Below are positions 1-7,611 of a DNA stretch of 11,928 nucleotides, piece after piece (position 1 is the stretch's first letter; each line of letters starts with the position of its first letter). The translations under genes and the position numbers were made by a program. The notes below the pieces were generated by a model. The model saw only the letters and a list, made by a program, of their open reading frames with translations, searched no databases and was not told the DNA's origin. The stretch is from Saccoglossus kowalevskii. Its lineage: Eukaryota; Hemichordata; Enteropneusta; Harrimaniidae. The stretch is from contig NW_003151069.1 in the NCBI RefSeq assembly GCF_000003605.2, positions 1 through 11,928 on the forward strand, given 5' to 3'.

Positions 1-28
1 GAGAAAACCCAACTAGGGAATTTTTTTT
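1..28 (+). pseudogene. 5S rRNA-like 3' end, cut by the window edge (M1)
   Basis: Only the tail of the 5S-like segment is present, followed by a T-run of 8 at 21-28. It reads 'gagaaaacccaactaggg', with one C more than the equivalent in M11. Confidence 0.7.
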
Positions 29-926
29 GGTTTCATCACATACATATCAAACATATGAGACAACGTTCGTGCATCTTTTTTTCACTGTAATGTCAATTAT
101 TTTTAGTAGAAAAACATGGAAATTTAGGCATGTTTTCAAGTTCATGAACTTTTTTCCAATTTCTCTGTTATTTTTGGAGATCAAGTTGGTGATGATGTCG
201 GCACATAGAGGGGTTTGACCTGTTAACGTAGCGTGAAAAGTCGTACAAAGTGAACGCAAAGTTGTGCAAAATGATTGGAAAGTTTGTAGATATATTTGTA
301 TGCTTGACCTAAATTGTTGGCATATAGAAACCCGCAGTTGTAAAGTCAAATAAATGAATAAAAGCGAGATGAAAACAGCCTATATAAGCAGAGTATCACA
401 TGAGCTGACTGACCGTAAAAATGATAGAAAACAGCATGCAAAATTGGTAAAAGCGTGCGAAACGTTGGCGGAGTTACATGTATATTTAACCTAAGTCATT
501 GGAATGTCAACCCCGCAGTTAAATTTCGAAAACATTAAGTAAAAGTCAAGAAAATGCCAGATATATAAGCAGATTATGGCAACTGCAAACCAAATCGAAG
601 ACAAACTGCTTGCAAAGTTTTGAAAACCGATTGCAAAGTTTGTAGATTCGTTTGGGAATGTTACAGATGATATTATATTGACGGGTTCCATAGTCAAAAG
701 TTCAAAAACGTAAAACAATATTTCGTAAATTGCCGTTAAAGTAGCGTTCTATTATTCGCAGCATGTAGAGGTCATAGGTCAATTCAAGAAGTTACTCGTA
801 CAAACGCTATCAGGTTTAAAACAGTGTCAAACATGAAATAGTCGCCAGATCGAGCATATTTCAAATTGCGTAAGCAGTAGTGTTGGTAGGGGAAGAGATA
901 AAGTTTAAAGTCAAGCTCAATCGGGC
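1..926 (+). repeat. Unit M1 (partial at the left edge), class C variant
   Basis: The unit lacks its first 28-29 bases because the window starts inside the 5S-like element. It shares 'gaactttttt', 'gcaaaatgattgg' and 'tagaggggtt' with M10 and M11. From 27 onward it differs from M11 by only three substitutions (666, 704, 891) and one base that M11 lacks near 10131. It also shares the variant 'tagcgttcta' with M11, where other class C units have 'tagcgtacta'. Confidence 0.95.
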
Positions 927-983
927 ATGGTTAGTTCTTGCATGGGAGACTGCCTGAGAAAACCAGCTAGGGAATTTTTTTTT
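907..983 (+). pseudogene. 5S rRNA-like 3' half with T9 terminator (M2 boundary)
   Basis: This is the class C form, with 'aatcgggcatgg'. The T-run of nine is at 975-983. The A-box-like, intermediate and C-box blocks keep their 5S spacing. No recognisable 5S 5' half precedes it. Confidence 0.8.
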
Positions 984-1883
984 GGTTTCATCACATACAT
1001 ATCAAACATATTAGACAACGTTCGTGCATCTTTTTTCACTGTAATGTCAATTATTTTTAGTAGAAAAACATGGAAATTTAGGCATGTTTTCAAGTTACAT
1101 GAACTTTTTTCCAATTTCTCTGTTATTTTTGGAGATCAAGTTGGTGATGATGTCGGCACATAGTGGGGTTTGACCTGTTAACGTACCGTGAAAAGTCGTA
1201 CAAAGTGAACGCAAAGTTGTGAAAAGTGATTGGAAAGTTTGTAGATATATTTGTATGCTTGACCTAACTTGTTGGCATAGAGAAACCCGCAGTTGTAAAG
1301 TCAAATAAATGAATAAAAGCGAGATAAAAACAGCCTATATAAGCAGAGTATCACATGAGCTGACTGGCCGTATAAATGATAGAAAACAGCATGCAAAGTT
1401 GGTAAAAGTGTTCGAAACGTTGGCGGAGTTACATGTATATTTAACCTAAGTCATTGGAATGCCAACCCCGCAGTTAAATTTCGAAAACATTGAGTAATTG
1501 TCTGTAAAATGCCAGATATATAAGCAGATTATGGCAACTGCAAACCGCAAATCGAAGACAAACTGCTTGCAAAGTTTTGAAAAACGATTGCAAAGTTTGT
1601 AGATTCGTTTGGGAATGTTACATATGATATTATATTGACGGGTTACATAGTCAAAAGTTCGAAAACGTAAAAAAATATTTCGTAAATTGCCGTTAAAGTA
1701 GCGTACTATTGTTCGCAGCATGTAGAGGTCATAGGTCAATTCAAGAAGTTACTCGTACAAACGCTATCAGGTTTAAAACAGTGTTAAACATGAAATAGTC
1801 GCCAAATCGAGAATATTTCAAATTGTGTAACCAGTAGTGTTGGTAGGTGAAGAGACAAAGTTTATAGTCAAGCTTAATCGGGC
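927..1883 (+). repeat. Unit M2, chimera of class C start and class A body
   Basis: The first ~140 bp match class C (for example 'catattagacaacg', identical to M12 up to 1066). By about 1187 the unit has class A markers: 'gtaccgtg', 'gtgaaaagtg', 'ggcatagag', 'ggccgtataaatg' and 'attgtctgtaaaatg'. Beyond that point it is almost identical to M3. A private extra A gives 'gttacatgaac', breaking a short palindrome found in the other units. Confidence 0.95.
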
Positions 1884-1940
1884 ATGGTTAGTTCTTGCAT
1901 GGGAGACTGCCTGAGAAAACCAGCTAGAGAAATTTTTTTT
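1864..1940 (+). pseudogene. 5S rRNA-like 3' half with T8 terminator (M3 boundary)
   Basis: This is the class A form. The A-box-like block is 'atagtcaagcttaatcg', slightly further from the canonical sequence than other copies. The C-box 'gcatgggagactgcctg' is unchanged. The T-run is at 1933-1940. Confidence 0.78.
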
Positions 1941-2839
1941 GGTTTCATCACATACATATCAAACATATGAGACAACGTTCGTGCATCTTTTTTCACTGTA
2001 ATGTCAATTATTTTTAGTAGAAAAACATGGAAATTTAGGCATGTTTTCAAGTTCATGAACATTTTTCCAATTTCTCTATTATTTTTGGAGATCAAGTTGG
2101 TGATGATGTCGGCACATAGTGGGGTTTGACCTGTTAACGTACCGTGAAAAGTCGTACAAAGTGAACGCAAAGTTGTGAAAAGTGATTGGAAAGTTTGTAG
2201 ATATATTTGTATGCTTGACCTAACTTGTTGGCATAGAGAAACCCGCAGTTGTAAAGTCAAATAAATGAATAAAAGCGAGATAAAAACAGCCTATATAAGC
2301 AGAGTATCACATGAGCTGACTGGCCGTATAAATGATAGAAAACAGCATGCAAAGTTGGTAAAAGTGTTCGAAACGTTGGCGGAGTTACATGTATATTTAA
2401 CCTAAGTCATTGGAATGCCAACCCCGCAGTTAAATTTCGAAAACATTAAGTAATTGTCTGTAAAATGCCAGATATATAAGCAGATTATGGCAACTGCAAA
2501 CCGCAAATCGAAGACAAACTGCTTGCAAAGTTTTGAAAAACGATTGCAAAGTTTGTAGATTCGTTTGGGAATGTTACATATGATATTATATTGACGGGTT
2601 ACATAGTCAAAAGTTCGAAAACGTAAAAAAATATTTCGTAAATTGCCGTTAAAGTAGCGTACTATTGTTCGCAGCATGTAGAGGTCATAGGTCAATTCAA
2701 GAAGTTACTCGTACAAACGCTATCAGGTTTAAAACAGTGTTAAACATGAAATAGTCGCCAAATCGAGAATATTTCAAATTGTGTAACCAGTAGTGTTGGT
2801 AGGTGAAGAGACAAAGTTTATAGTCAAGCTTAATCGGGC
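1884..2839 (+). repeat. Unit M3, class A
   Basis: This is the most complete class A unit. Markers include 'gctagagaaa' before the T-run, 'ttctctatta', 'gtgaaaagtg', 'aaagtgttcgaaac', 'gcaaaccgcaaatcg', 'attgttcgcag', 'gtgttaaacatg' and 'attgtgtaaccag'. The last bases before the next unit read 'cttaatcgggc', a variant seen only in this class. Confidence 0.95.
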
Positions 2840-2896
2840 ATGGTTAGTTCTTGCATGGGAGACTGCCTGAGAAAACCAGCTAGATAAATTTTTTTT
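2820..2896 (+). pseudogene. 5S rRNA-like 3' half with T8 terminator (M4 boundary)
   Basis: This is the class A form with 'cttaatcgggcatgg' and an unchanged C-box. 'gctagataaa' precedes the T-run at 2889-2896. Confidence 0.78.
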
Positions 2897-3795
2897 GGTT
2901 TCATCACATACATATCAAACATATGAGACAACGTTCGTGCATCTTTTTTCACTGTAATGTCAATTATTTTTAGTAGAAAAACATGGAAATTTAGGCATGT
3001 TTTCAAGTTCATGAACATTTTTCCAATTTCTCTATTATTTTTGGAGATCAAGTTGGTGATGATGTCGGCACATAGTGGGGTTTGACCTGTTAACGTACCG
3101 TGAAAAGTCGTACAAAGTGAACGCAAAGTTGTGCAAAGTGATTGGAAAGTTTGTAGATATATTTGTATGCTTGACCTAACTTGTTGGCATATAGAAACCC
3201 GCAGTTGTAAAGTCAAATAAATGAATAAAAGCGAGATGAAAACAGCCTATATAAGCAGAGTATCACATGAGCTGACTGACCGTAAAAATGATAGAAAACA
3301 GCATGCAAAGTTGGTAAAAGCGTGCGAAACTTTGGCGGAGTTTCATGTATATTTAACCTAAGTCATTGGAATGCCAACCCCGCAGTTAAATTTCGAAAAC
3401 ATTAAGTAAAAGTCAAGAAAATGCCAGATATATAAGCAGATTATGGCAACTACAAACCGTACATCGAAGACAAACTGCTTGCAAAGTTTTGAAAAACGAT
3501 TGCAAAGTTTGTAGATTCGTTTGGGAATGTTACATATGATATTATATTGACGGGTTATATAGTCAAAAGTTCGAAAACTTAAAAAAATATTTCGTAAATT
3601 GCCGTTAAAATAGCGTACTATTATTCGCAGCATGTGGAGGTCATAGGTCAATTCAAGAAGTTACTCGAACAAACGCTATCAGGTTTAAAACAGTGTCAAA
3701 CATGAAATAGTCGCCAACTCGAGTATATTTCAAATTGCGTAAGCAGTAGTGCGGGTAGGTGAAGAAACAAAGTTTAAAGTCAAGCTCAGTCGGGC
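2840..3795 (+). repeat. Unit M4, class A start switching to class B
   Basis: The first ~195 bp are class A ('gctagataaa', 'ttctctatta' near 3030). From about 3133 the unit is class B: 'gtgcaaagtg', 'gcgtgcgaaactttgg', 'gtttcatgtat', 'aactacaaaccgtacatcg', 'ttaaaatagcg', 'gccaactcgagtat'. It ends in 'ctcagtcgggcctgg', the version of the 5S-like element closest to the canonical 5S sequence. Confidence 0.95.
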
Positions 3796-3848
3796 CTGGT
3801 TAGTTCTTGCATGGGAGACTGCCTGAGAAAACCAGCTAGGTATTTTTT
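3776..3848 (+). pseudogene. 5S rRNA-like 3' half, class B, with T6 (M5 boundary); reference alignment
   Basis: I compared this segment, from recall, with the vertebrate 5S rRNA gene from about residue 49 to the 3' end. Over the first 58 positions about 47 agree without gaps. The stretch 'tcgggcctggttagt' matches exactly. The C-box 'gcatgggagactgcctg' differs at two positions. The intermediate element 'cctggt' is intact. The A-box region is weaker, with about five of fifteen positions changed. A T-run (3843-3848) follows where a 5S gene would end. A working 5S gene is about 120 nt and needs its 5' half to close helix I. I see no such half upstream, so this is a 5S-derived pseudogene segment, not an rRNA gene. 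It could still bind TFIIIA or support Pol III initiation, but that is inference. A 5S-derived SINE head is an alternative origin. Confidence 0.85.
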
Positions 3849-4751
3849 GGGGGGTTTCATCACATACATATTAAACATATGAGACAATGTTCGTGCATCT
3901 TTTTTCACTGTAATGTCAATTATTTTTAGTAGAAAAACATGGAAATTTAGGCATGTTTTCAAGTTCATGAACATTTTTCCAATTTCTCTGTTATTTTTGG
4001 AGATCAAGTTGGTGATGATGTCGGCACATAGTGGGGTTTGACCTGTTAACGTACCGTGAAAAGTCGTACAAAGTGAACGCAAAGTTGTGCAAAGTGATTG
4101 GAAAGTTTGTAGATATATTTGTATGCTTGACCTAACTTGTTGGCATATAGAAACCCGCAGTTGTAAAGTCAAATCAATGAATAAAAGCGAGATGAAAACA
4201 GCCTATATAAGCAGAGTATCACATGAGCTGACTGACCGTAAAAATGATAGAAAACAGCATGCAAAGTTGGTAAAAGCGTGCGAAACTTTGGCGGAGTTTC
4301 ATGTATATTTAACCTAAGTCATTGGAATGCCAACCCTGCAGTTAATTTTCGAAAACATTAAGTAAAAGTCAAGAAAATGCCAGATATATAAGCAGATTAT
4401 GGCAACTACAAACCGTACATCGAAGACAAACTGCTTGCAAAGTTTTGAAAAACGATTGCAAAGTTTGTAGATTCGTTTGGGAATGTTACATATGATATTA
4501 TATTGACGGGTTACATAATCAAAAGTTCGAAAACTTAAAAAAATATTTCGTAAATTGCCGTTAAAATAGCGTACTATTATTCGCAGCATGTAGAGGTCAT
4601 AGGTCAATTCAAGAAGTTACTCGAACAAACGCTATCAGGTTTAAAACAGTGTCAAACATGAAATAGTCGCCAACTCGAGTATATTTCAAATTGCGTAAGC
4701 AGTAGTCTGGGTAGGTGAAGAAACAAAGTTTAAAGTCAAGCTCAGTCGGGC
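3796..4751 (+). repeat. Unit M5, class B
   Basis: This is the reference class B unit. After the 5S-like element the usual long T-run is replaced by T6 followed by G6 (3843-3854). Other markers are 'atattaaacatatgag', 'caatgttcgtg' and 'gtcaaatcaatgaa'. The second half closely matches M4. Confidence 0.95.
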
Positions 4752-4804
4752 CTGGTTAGTTCTTGCATGGGAGACTGCCTGAGAAAACCAGCTAGGTATT
4801 TTTT
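4732..4804 (+). pseudogene. 5S rRNA-like 3' half, class B, with T6 (M6 boundary)
   Basis: The 5S-like part is identical to that of M5, including 'tcgggcctggttagt'. The T-run of six (4799-4804) is followed by five G. Confidence 0.82.
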
Positions 4805-5705
4805 GGGGGTTTCATCACATACATATTAAACATATGAGACAATGTTCGTGCATCTTTTTTCACTGTAATGTCAATTATTTTTAGTAGAAAACATGGAAAT
4901 TTAGGCATGTTTTCAAGTTCATGAACATTTTTCCAATTTCTCTGTTATTTTTGGAGATCAAGTTGGTGATGATGTCGGCACATAGTGGGGTTTGACCTGT
5001 TAACGTACCGTGAAAAGTCGTACAAAGTGAACGCAAAGTTGTGCAAAGTGATTGGAAAGTTTGTAGATATATTTGTATGCTTGACCTAACTTGTTGGCAT
5101 ATAGAAACCCGCAGTTGTAAAGTCAAATCAATGAATAAAAGCGAGATGAAAACAGCCTATATAAAGCAGAGTATCACATGAGCTGACTGACCGTAAAAAT
5201 GATAGAAAACAGCATGCAAAGTTGGTAAAAGTGTACGAAACTTTGGCGGAGTTACATGTATATTTAACCTAAGTCATTGGAATGCCAACCCCGCAGTTAA
5301 ATTTCGAAAACATTAAGTAAAAGTCAGAAAATACCAGATATATAAGCAGATTATGGCAACTGCAAACCGTAAATCGAAGACAAACTGCTTGCAAAGTTTT
5401 GAAAACCGATTGCAAAGTTTGTAGATTCGTTTGGGAATGTTACATATGATATTATATTGACGGGTTCCATAGTCAAAAGTTCGAAAACGTAAAACAATAT
5501 TTCGTAAATTGCCGTTAAAGTAGCGTACTATTATTCGCAGCATGTAGAGGTCATAGGTCAATTCAAGAAGTTACTCGTACAAACGCTATCAGGTTTAAAA
5601 CAGTGTCAAACATGAAAAAGTCGCCAGATAGAGCATATTACAAATTGCGTAAGCAGTAGTGTTGGTAGGTGAAGAGATAAAGTTTAAAGTCAAGCTCAAT
5701 CGGGC
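4752..5705 (+). repeat. Unit M6, class B start switching to class C
   Basis: The first half is class B, with T6G5 after the 5S-like element and 'atattaaacat'. Between about 5290 and 5465 it changes to class C ('ggttccatag', 'cgtaaaacaatat'). It carries 'aactgcaaaccgtaaatcg', intermediate between classes. It has private single-base indels, including 'tatataaagcag' instead of 'tatataagcag' near 5160. Confidence 0.95.
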
Positions 5706-5762
5706 ATGGTTAGTTCTTGCATGGGAGACTGCCTGAGAAAACCAGCTAGGGAATTTTTTTTT
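5686..5762 (+). pseudogene. 5S rRNA-like 3' half with T9 (M7 boundary)
   Basis: Class C form ('ctcaatcgggcatgg') with an unchanged C-box. T-run at 5754-5762. Confidence 0.8.
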
Positions 5763-6600
5763 GGTTTCATCACATACATATCAAACATATTAGACAACGT
5801 TCGTGCATCTTTTTTCACTGTAATGTCAATTATTTTTAGTAGAAACACATGGAAATTTAGGCATGTTTTCAAGTTCATGAACATTTTTCTGTTATTTTTG
5901 GAGATCAAGTTGGTGATGATGTCGGCACATAGTGGGGTTTGACCTGTTAACGTAGCGTGAAAAGTCGTACAAAGTGAACGCAAAGTTGTGCAAAGTGATT
6001 GGAAAGTTTGTAGATGTATTTGTATGCTTGACCTAAAGCGAGATGAAAACAGCCTATATAAGCAGAGTATCACATGAGCTGACTGACCGTAAAAATGATT
6101 GAAAACAGCATGCAAAATTGGTAAAAGCGTGCGAAACGTTGGCGGAGTTACATGTATATTTAACCTAAGTCATTGGAATGTCAACCCCGCTGTTAAATTT
6201 CGAAAACATTAAGTAAAAGTCAAGAAAATGCCAGATATATAAGCAGATTATGGCAACTGCAAACCAAATCGAAGACAAACTGCTTGCAAAGTTTTGAAAA
6301 CCGATTGCAAAGTTTGTAGATTCGTTTGGGAATGTTACATATGATATTATATTGACGGGTTCCATAGTCAAAAGTTCGAAAACGTAAAACAATATTTCGT
6401 AAATTGCCGTTAAAGTAGCGTACTATTATTCGCAGCATGTAGAGGTCATAGGTCAATTCAAGAAGTTACTCGTACAAACGCTATCAGGTTTAAAACAGTG
6501 TCAAACATGAAAAAGTCGCCAGATCGAGCATATTTCAAATTGCGTAAGCAGTAGTGTTGGTAGGTGAAGAGATAAAGTTTAAAGTCAAGCTCAATCGGGC
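5706..6600 (+). repeat. Unit M7, class C, shortened to 895 bp by two deletions
   Basis: Compared with M8 it lacks 9 bp near 5888-5889 and 50 bp near 6034-6038. The 50-bp loss removes most of the second half of the first internal subrepeat but spares its TATATAAGCAG end. Both junctions fall at short matching bases (TTTC-like and AAA), which suggests slippage or microhomology-mediated loss. Confidence 0.95.
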
Positions 6601-6657
6601 ATGGTTAGTTCTTGCATGGGAGACTGCCTGAGAAAACCAGCTAGGGAATTTTTTTTT
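6581..6657 (+). pseudogene. 5S rRNA-like 3' half with T9 (M8 boundary)
   Basis: Class C form. The intermediate element is 'catggt' rather than the canonical 'cctggt'. T-run at 6649-6657. Confidence 0.8.
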
Positions 6658-6838
6658 GGTTTCATCACATACATATCAAACATATTAGACAACGTTCGTG
6701 CATCTTTTTTCACTGTAATGTCAATTATTTTTAGTAGAAACACATGGAAATTTAGGCATGTTTTCAAGTTCATGAACATTTTTCCAATTTCTCTGTTATT
6801 TTTGGAGATCAAGTTGGTGATGATGTCGGCACATAGTG
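6658..6838. other. AT-rich segment of the unit without recognisable content (shown on M8)
   Basis: This stretch lies between the T-run and the first internal subrepeat. It holds 'tttttagtagaaa', a 10-bp perfect palindrome GTTCATGAAC (6768-6777) and several pyrimidine-rich runs. I see no tRNA boxes, open reading frame of note or known element. The same segment recurs in every unit, shortened by 9 bp in M7. Confidence 0.7.
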
Positions 6839-7019
6839 GGGTTTGACCTGTTAACGTAGCGTGAAAAGTCGTACAAAGTGAACGCAAAGTTGTGCAAAGT
6901 GATTGGAAAGTTTGTAGATATATTTGTATGCTTGACCTAAATTGTTGGCATATAGAAACCCGCAGTTGTAAAGTCAAATAAATGAATAAAAGCGAGATGA
7001 AAACAGCCTATATAAGCAG
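6839..7019 (+). repeat. Internal subrepeat SR1 of the unit (shown on M8)
   Basis: It aligns with the next 181 bp. 'gtgaaaag' (6861) pairs with 'gtaaaaat' (7043), 'gcaaagttg' (6884) with 'gcaaaattg' (7066), and 'gcttgacctaa' with 'atttaacctaa'. 'cccgcagtt' recurs in both, and both end in TATATAAGCAG (7009-7019). The spacing is 181-182 bp at every landmark. Identity is only moderate, so this duplication is much older than the tandem amplification of the 955-bp unit. Confidence 0.75.
6864..6909. other. Helically phased A-tracts in SR1 (shown on M8)
   Basis: Five A3-A4 runs lie at 6864-6867, 6875-6877, 6886-6888, 6896-6898 and 6907-6909. The centre-to-centre spacings are 10.5, 11, 10 and 11 bp. 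Tracts repeated once per helical turn are known to bend DNA, although runs of only three A are weak benders. The arrangement recurs in the other units. Confidence 0.6.
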
Positions 7020-7200
7020 AGTATCACATGAGCTGACTGACCGTAAAAATGATAGAAAACAGCATGCAAAATTGGTAAAAGCGTGCGAAACGTTGGCGGA
7101 GTTACATGTATATTTAACCTAAGTCATTGGAATGTCAACCCCGCAGTTAAATTTCGAAAACATTAAGTAAAAGTCAAGAAAATGCCAGATATATAAGCAG
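7020..7200 (+). repeat. Internal subrepeat SR2 of the unit (shown on M8)
   Basis: This is the partner of SR1, with the same landmark order. It ends in TATATAAGCAG (7190-7200). Relative to SR3, 'gcaaaattggtaaaagcg' (7066) pairs with 'gcaaagttttgaaaaccg' (7240), and 'atttcgaaaacattaagtaaaa' in SR2 resembles the 'agttcgaaaacgtaaaac' stretch in SR3. Confidence 0.75.
7045..7090. other. Helically phased A-tracts in SR2 (shown on M8)
   Basis: The A runs are at 7045-7049, 7056-7059, 7068-7071, 7077-7080 and 7088-7090. Spacings are 10.5, 12, 9 and 10.5 bp, a mean near 10.5. The tracts are longer than in SR1, so this is the strongest predicted bend of the unit. Confidence 0.6.
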
Positions 7201-7389
7201 ATTATGGCAACTGCAAACCAAATCGAAGACAAACTGCTTGCAAAGTTTTGAAAACCGATTGCAAAGTTTGTAGATTCGTTTGGGAATGTTACATATGATA
7301 TTATATTGACGGGTTCCATAGTCAAAAGTTCGAAAACGTAAAACAATATTTCGTAAATTGCCGTTAAAGTAGCGTACTATTATTCGCAG
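7201..7389 (+). repeat. Internal subrepeat SR3 of the unit, more diverged (shown on M8)
   Basis: The left part resembles SR1 closely: 'gcaaagtttgtagatt' here against 'ggaaagtttgtagata' in SR1. The right part resembles SR2 around 'ttcgaaaac'. Its end 'tattattcgcag' occupies the place of TATATAAGCAG. Class C lost two bases near 7219 compared with classes A and B. Confidence 0.6.
7220..7265. other. Helically phased A-tracts in SR3 (shown on M8)
   Basis: The A runs are at 7220-7222, 7231-7233, 7242-7244, 7251-7254 and 7263-7265. Spacings are about 11, 11, 9.5 and 11.5 bp. The pattern is kept although the surrounding bases have diverged from SR1 and SR2. Confidence 0.55.
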
Positions 7390-7505
7390 CATGTAGAGGT
7401 CATAGGTCAATTCAAGAAGTTACTCGTACAAACGCTATCAGGTTTAAAACAGTGTCAAACATGAAAAAGTCGCCAGATCGAGCATATTTCAAATTGCGTA
7501 AGCAG
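7390..7505 (+). repeat. Possible truncated fourth subrepeat SR4 (shown on M8)
   Basis: It contains 'ctcgtacaaacg', comparable to 'gtcgtacaaagtg' in SR1, and ends in 'gcgtaagcag', comparable to the 'atataagcag' ends of SR1 and SR2. Little else aligns convincingly. It may be a shortened diverged copy or a chance resemblance. Confidence 0.35.
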
Positions 7506-7534
7506 TAGTGTTGGTAGGTGAAGAGATAAAGTTT

Positions 7535-7611
7535 AAAGTCAAGCTCAATCGGGCATGGTTAGTTCTTGCATGGGAGACTGCCTGAGAAAACCAGCTAGGG
7601 AATTTTTTTTT
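7535..7611 (+). pseudogene. 5S rRNA-like 3' half with T9 (M9 boundary)
   Basis: Class C form, identical to that of M8. T-run at 7603-7611. Confidence 0.8.

Larger units (their letters stand above)
6601..7554 (+). repeat. Unit M8, class C reference unit
   Basis: I use this as the reference copy for internal structure, because it is full length (954 bp) and nearly identical to M9 (about three substitutions). Class C is marked by 'cacatggaaattt', 'gtagcgtgaaaag', 'aatgtcaacccc', 'gcaaaccaaatcg' (two bases shorter than the other classes) and 'ggttccatag'. The subrepeat and A-tract entries below are given on this copy. Confidence 0.96.

Noticed and set aside
3727-3848. Functional 5S rRNA gene
   Set aside because: Only the 3' part from about residue 49 onward is recognisable. 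The 5' half needed for the closing helix is absent or unrecognisable, and the A-box region has several changes.
6591-6977. Recurrent antisense open frame of about 128 codons in most units, plus shorter frames on both strands
   Set aside because: It runs antisense through the 5S-like block. It is broken or shifted by uncompensated single-base indels in other copies (M1, M2, M6, M10, M11) and shows no recognisable domain. Its recurrence follows from unit identity.
7008-7021. A 14-base stretch 'ctatataagcagag' that resembles the TATA region of a well-known viral promoter used in vectors
   Set aside because: The match is too short, it sits inside a satellite subrepeat repeated throughout the array, and nothing around it resembles a viral or vector sequence. 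I take it as coincidence.
7139-7158. Possible CENP-B box-like sequence ('cccgcagttaaatttcgaa')
   Set aside because: The spacing between CCCG and CGAA is 11 bases instead of the 7 in the CENP-B consensus, and the required central T is not in place.
7313-7323. tRNA-type B-box candidate ('gggttccatag')
   Set aside because: It matches only the first few consensus positions and has no A-box at a suitable distance, so no tRNA or tRNA-derived SINE head is supported.
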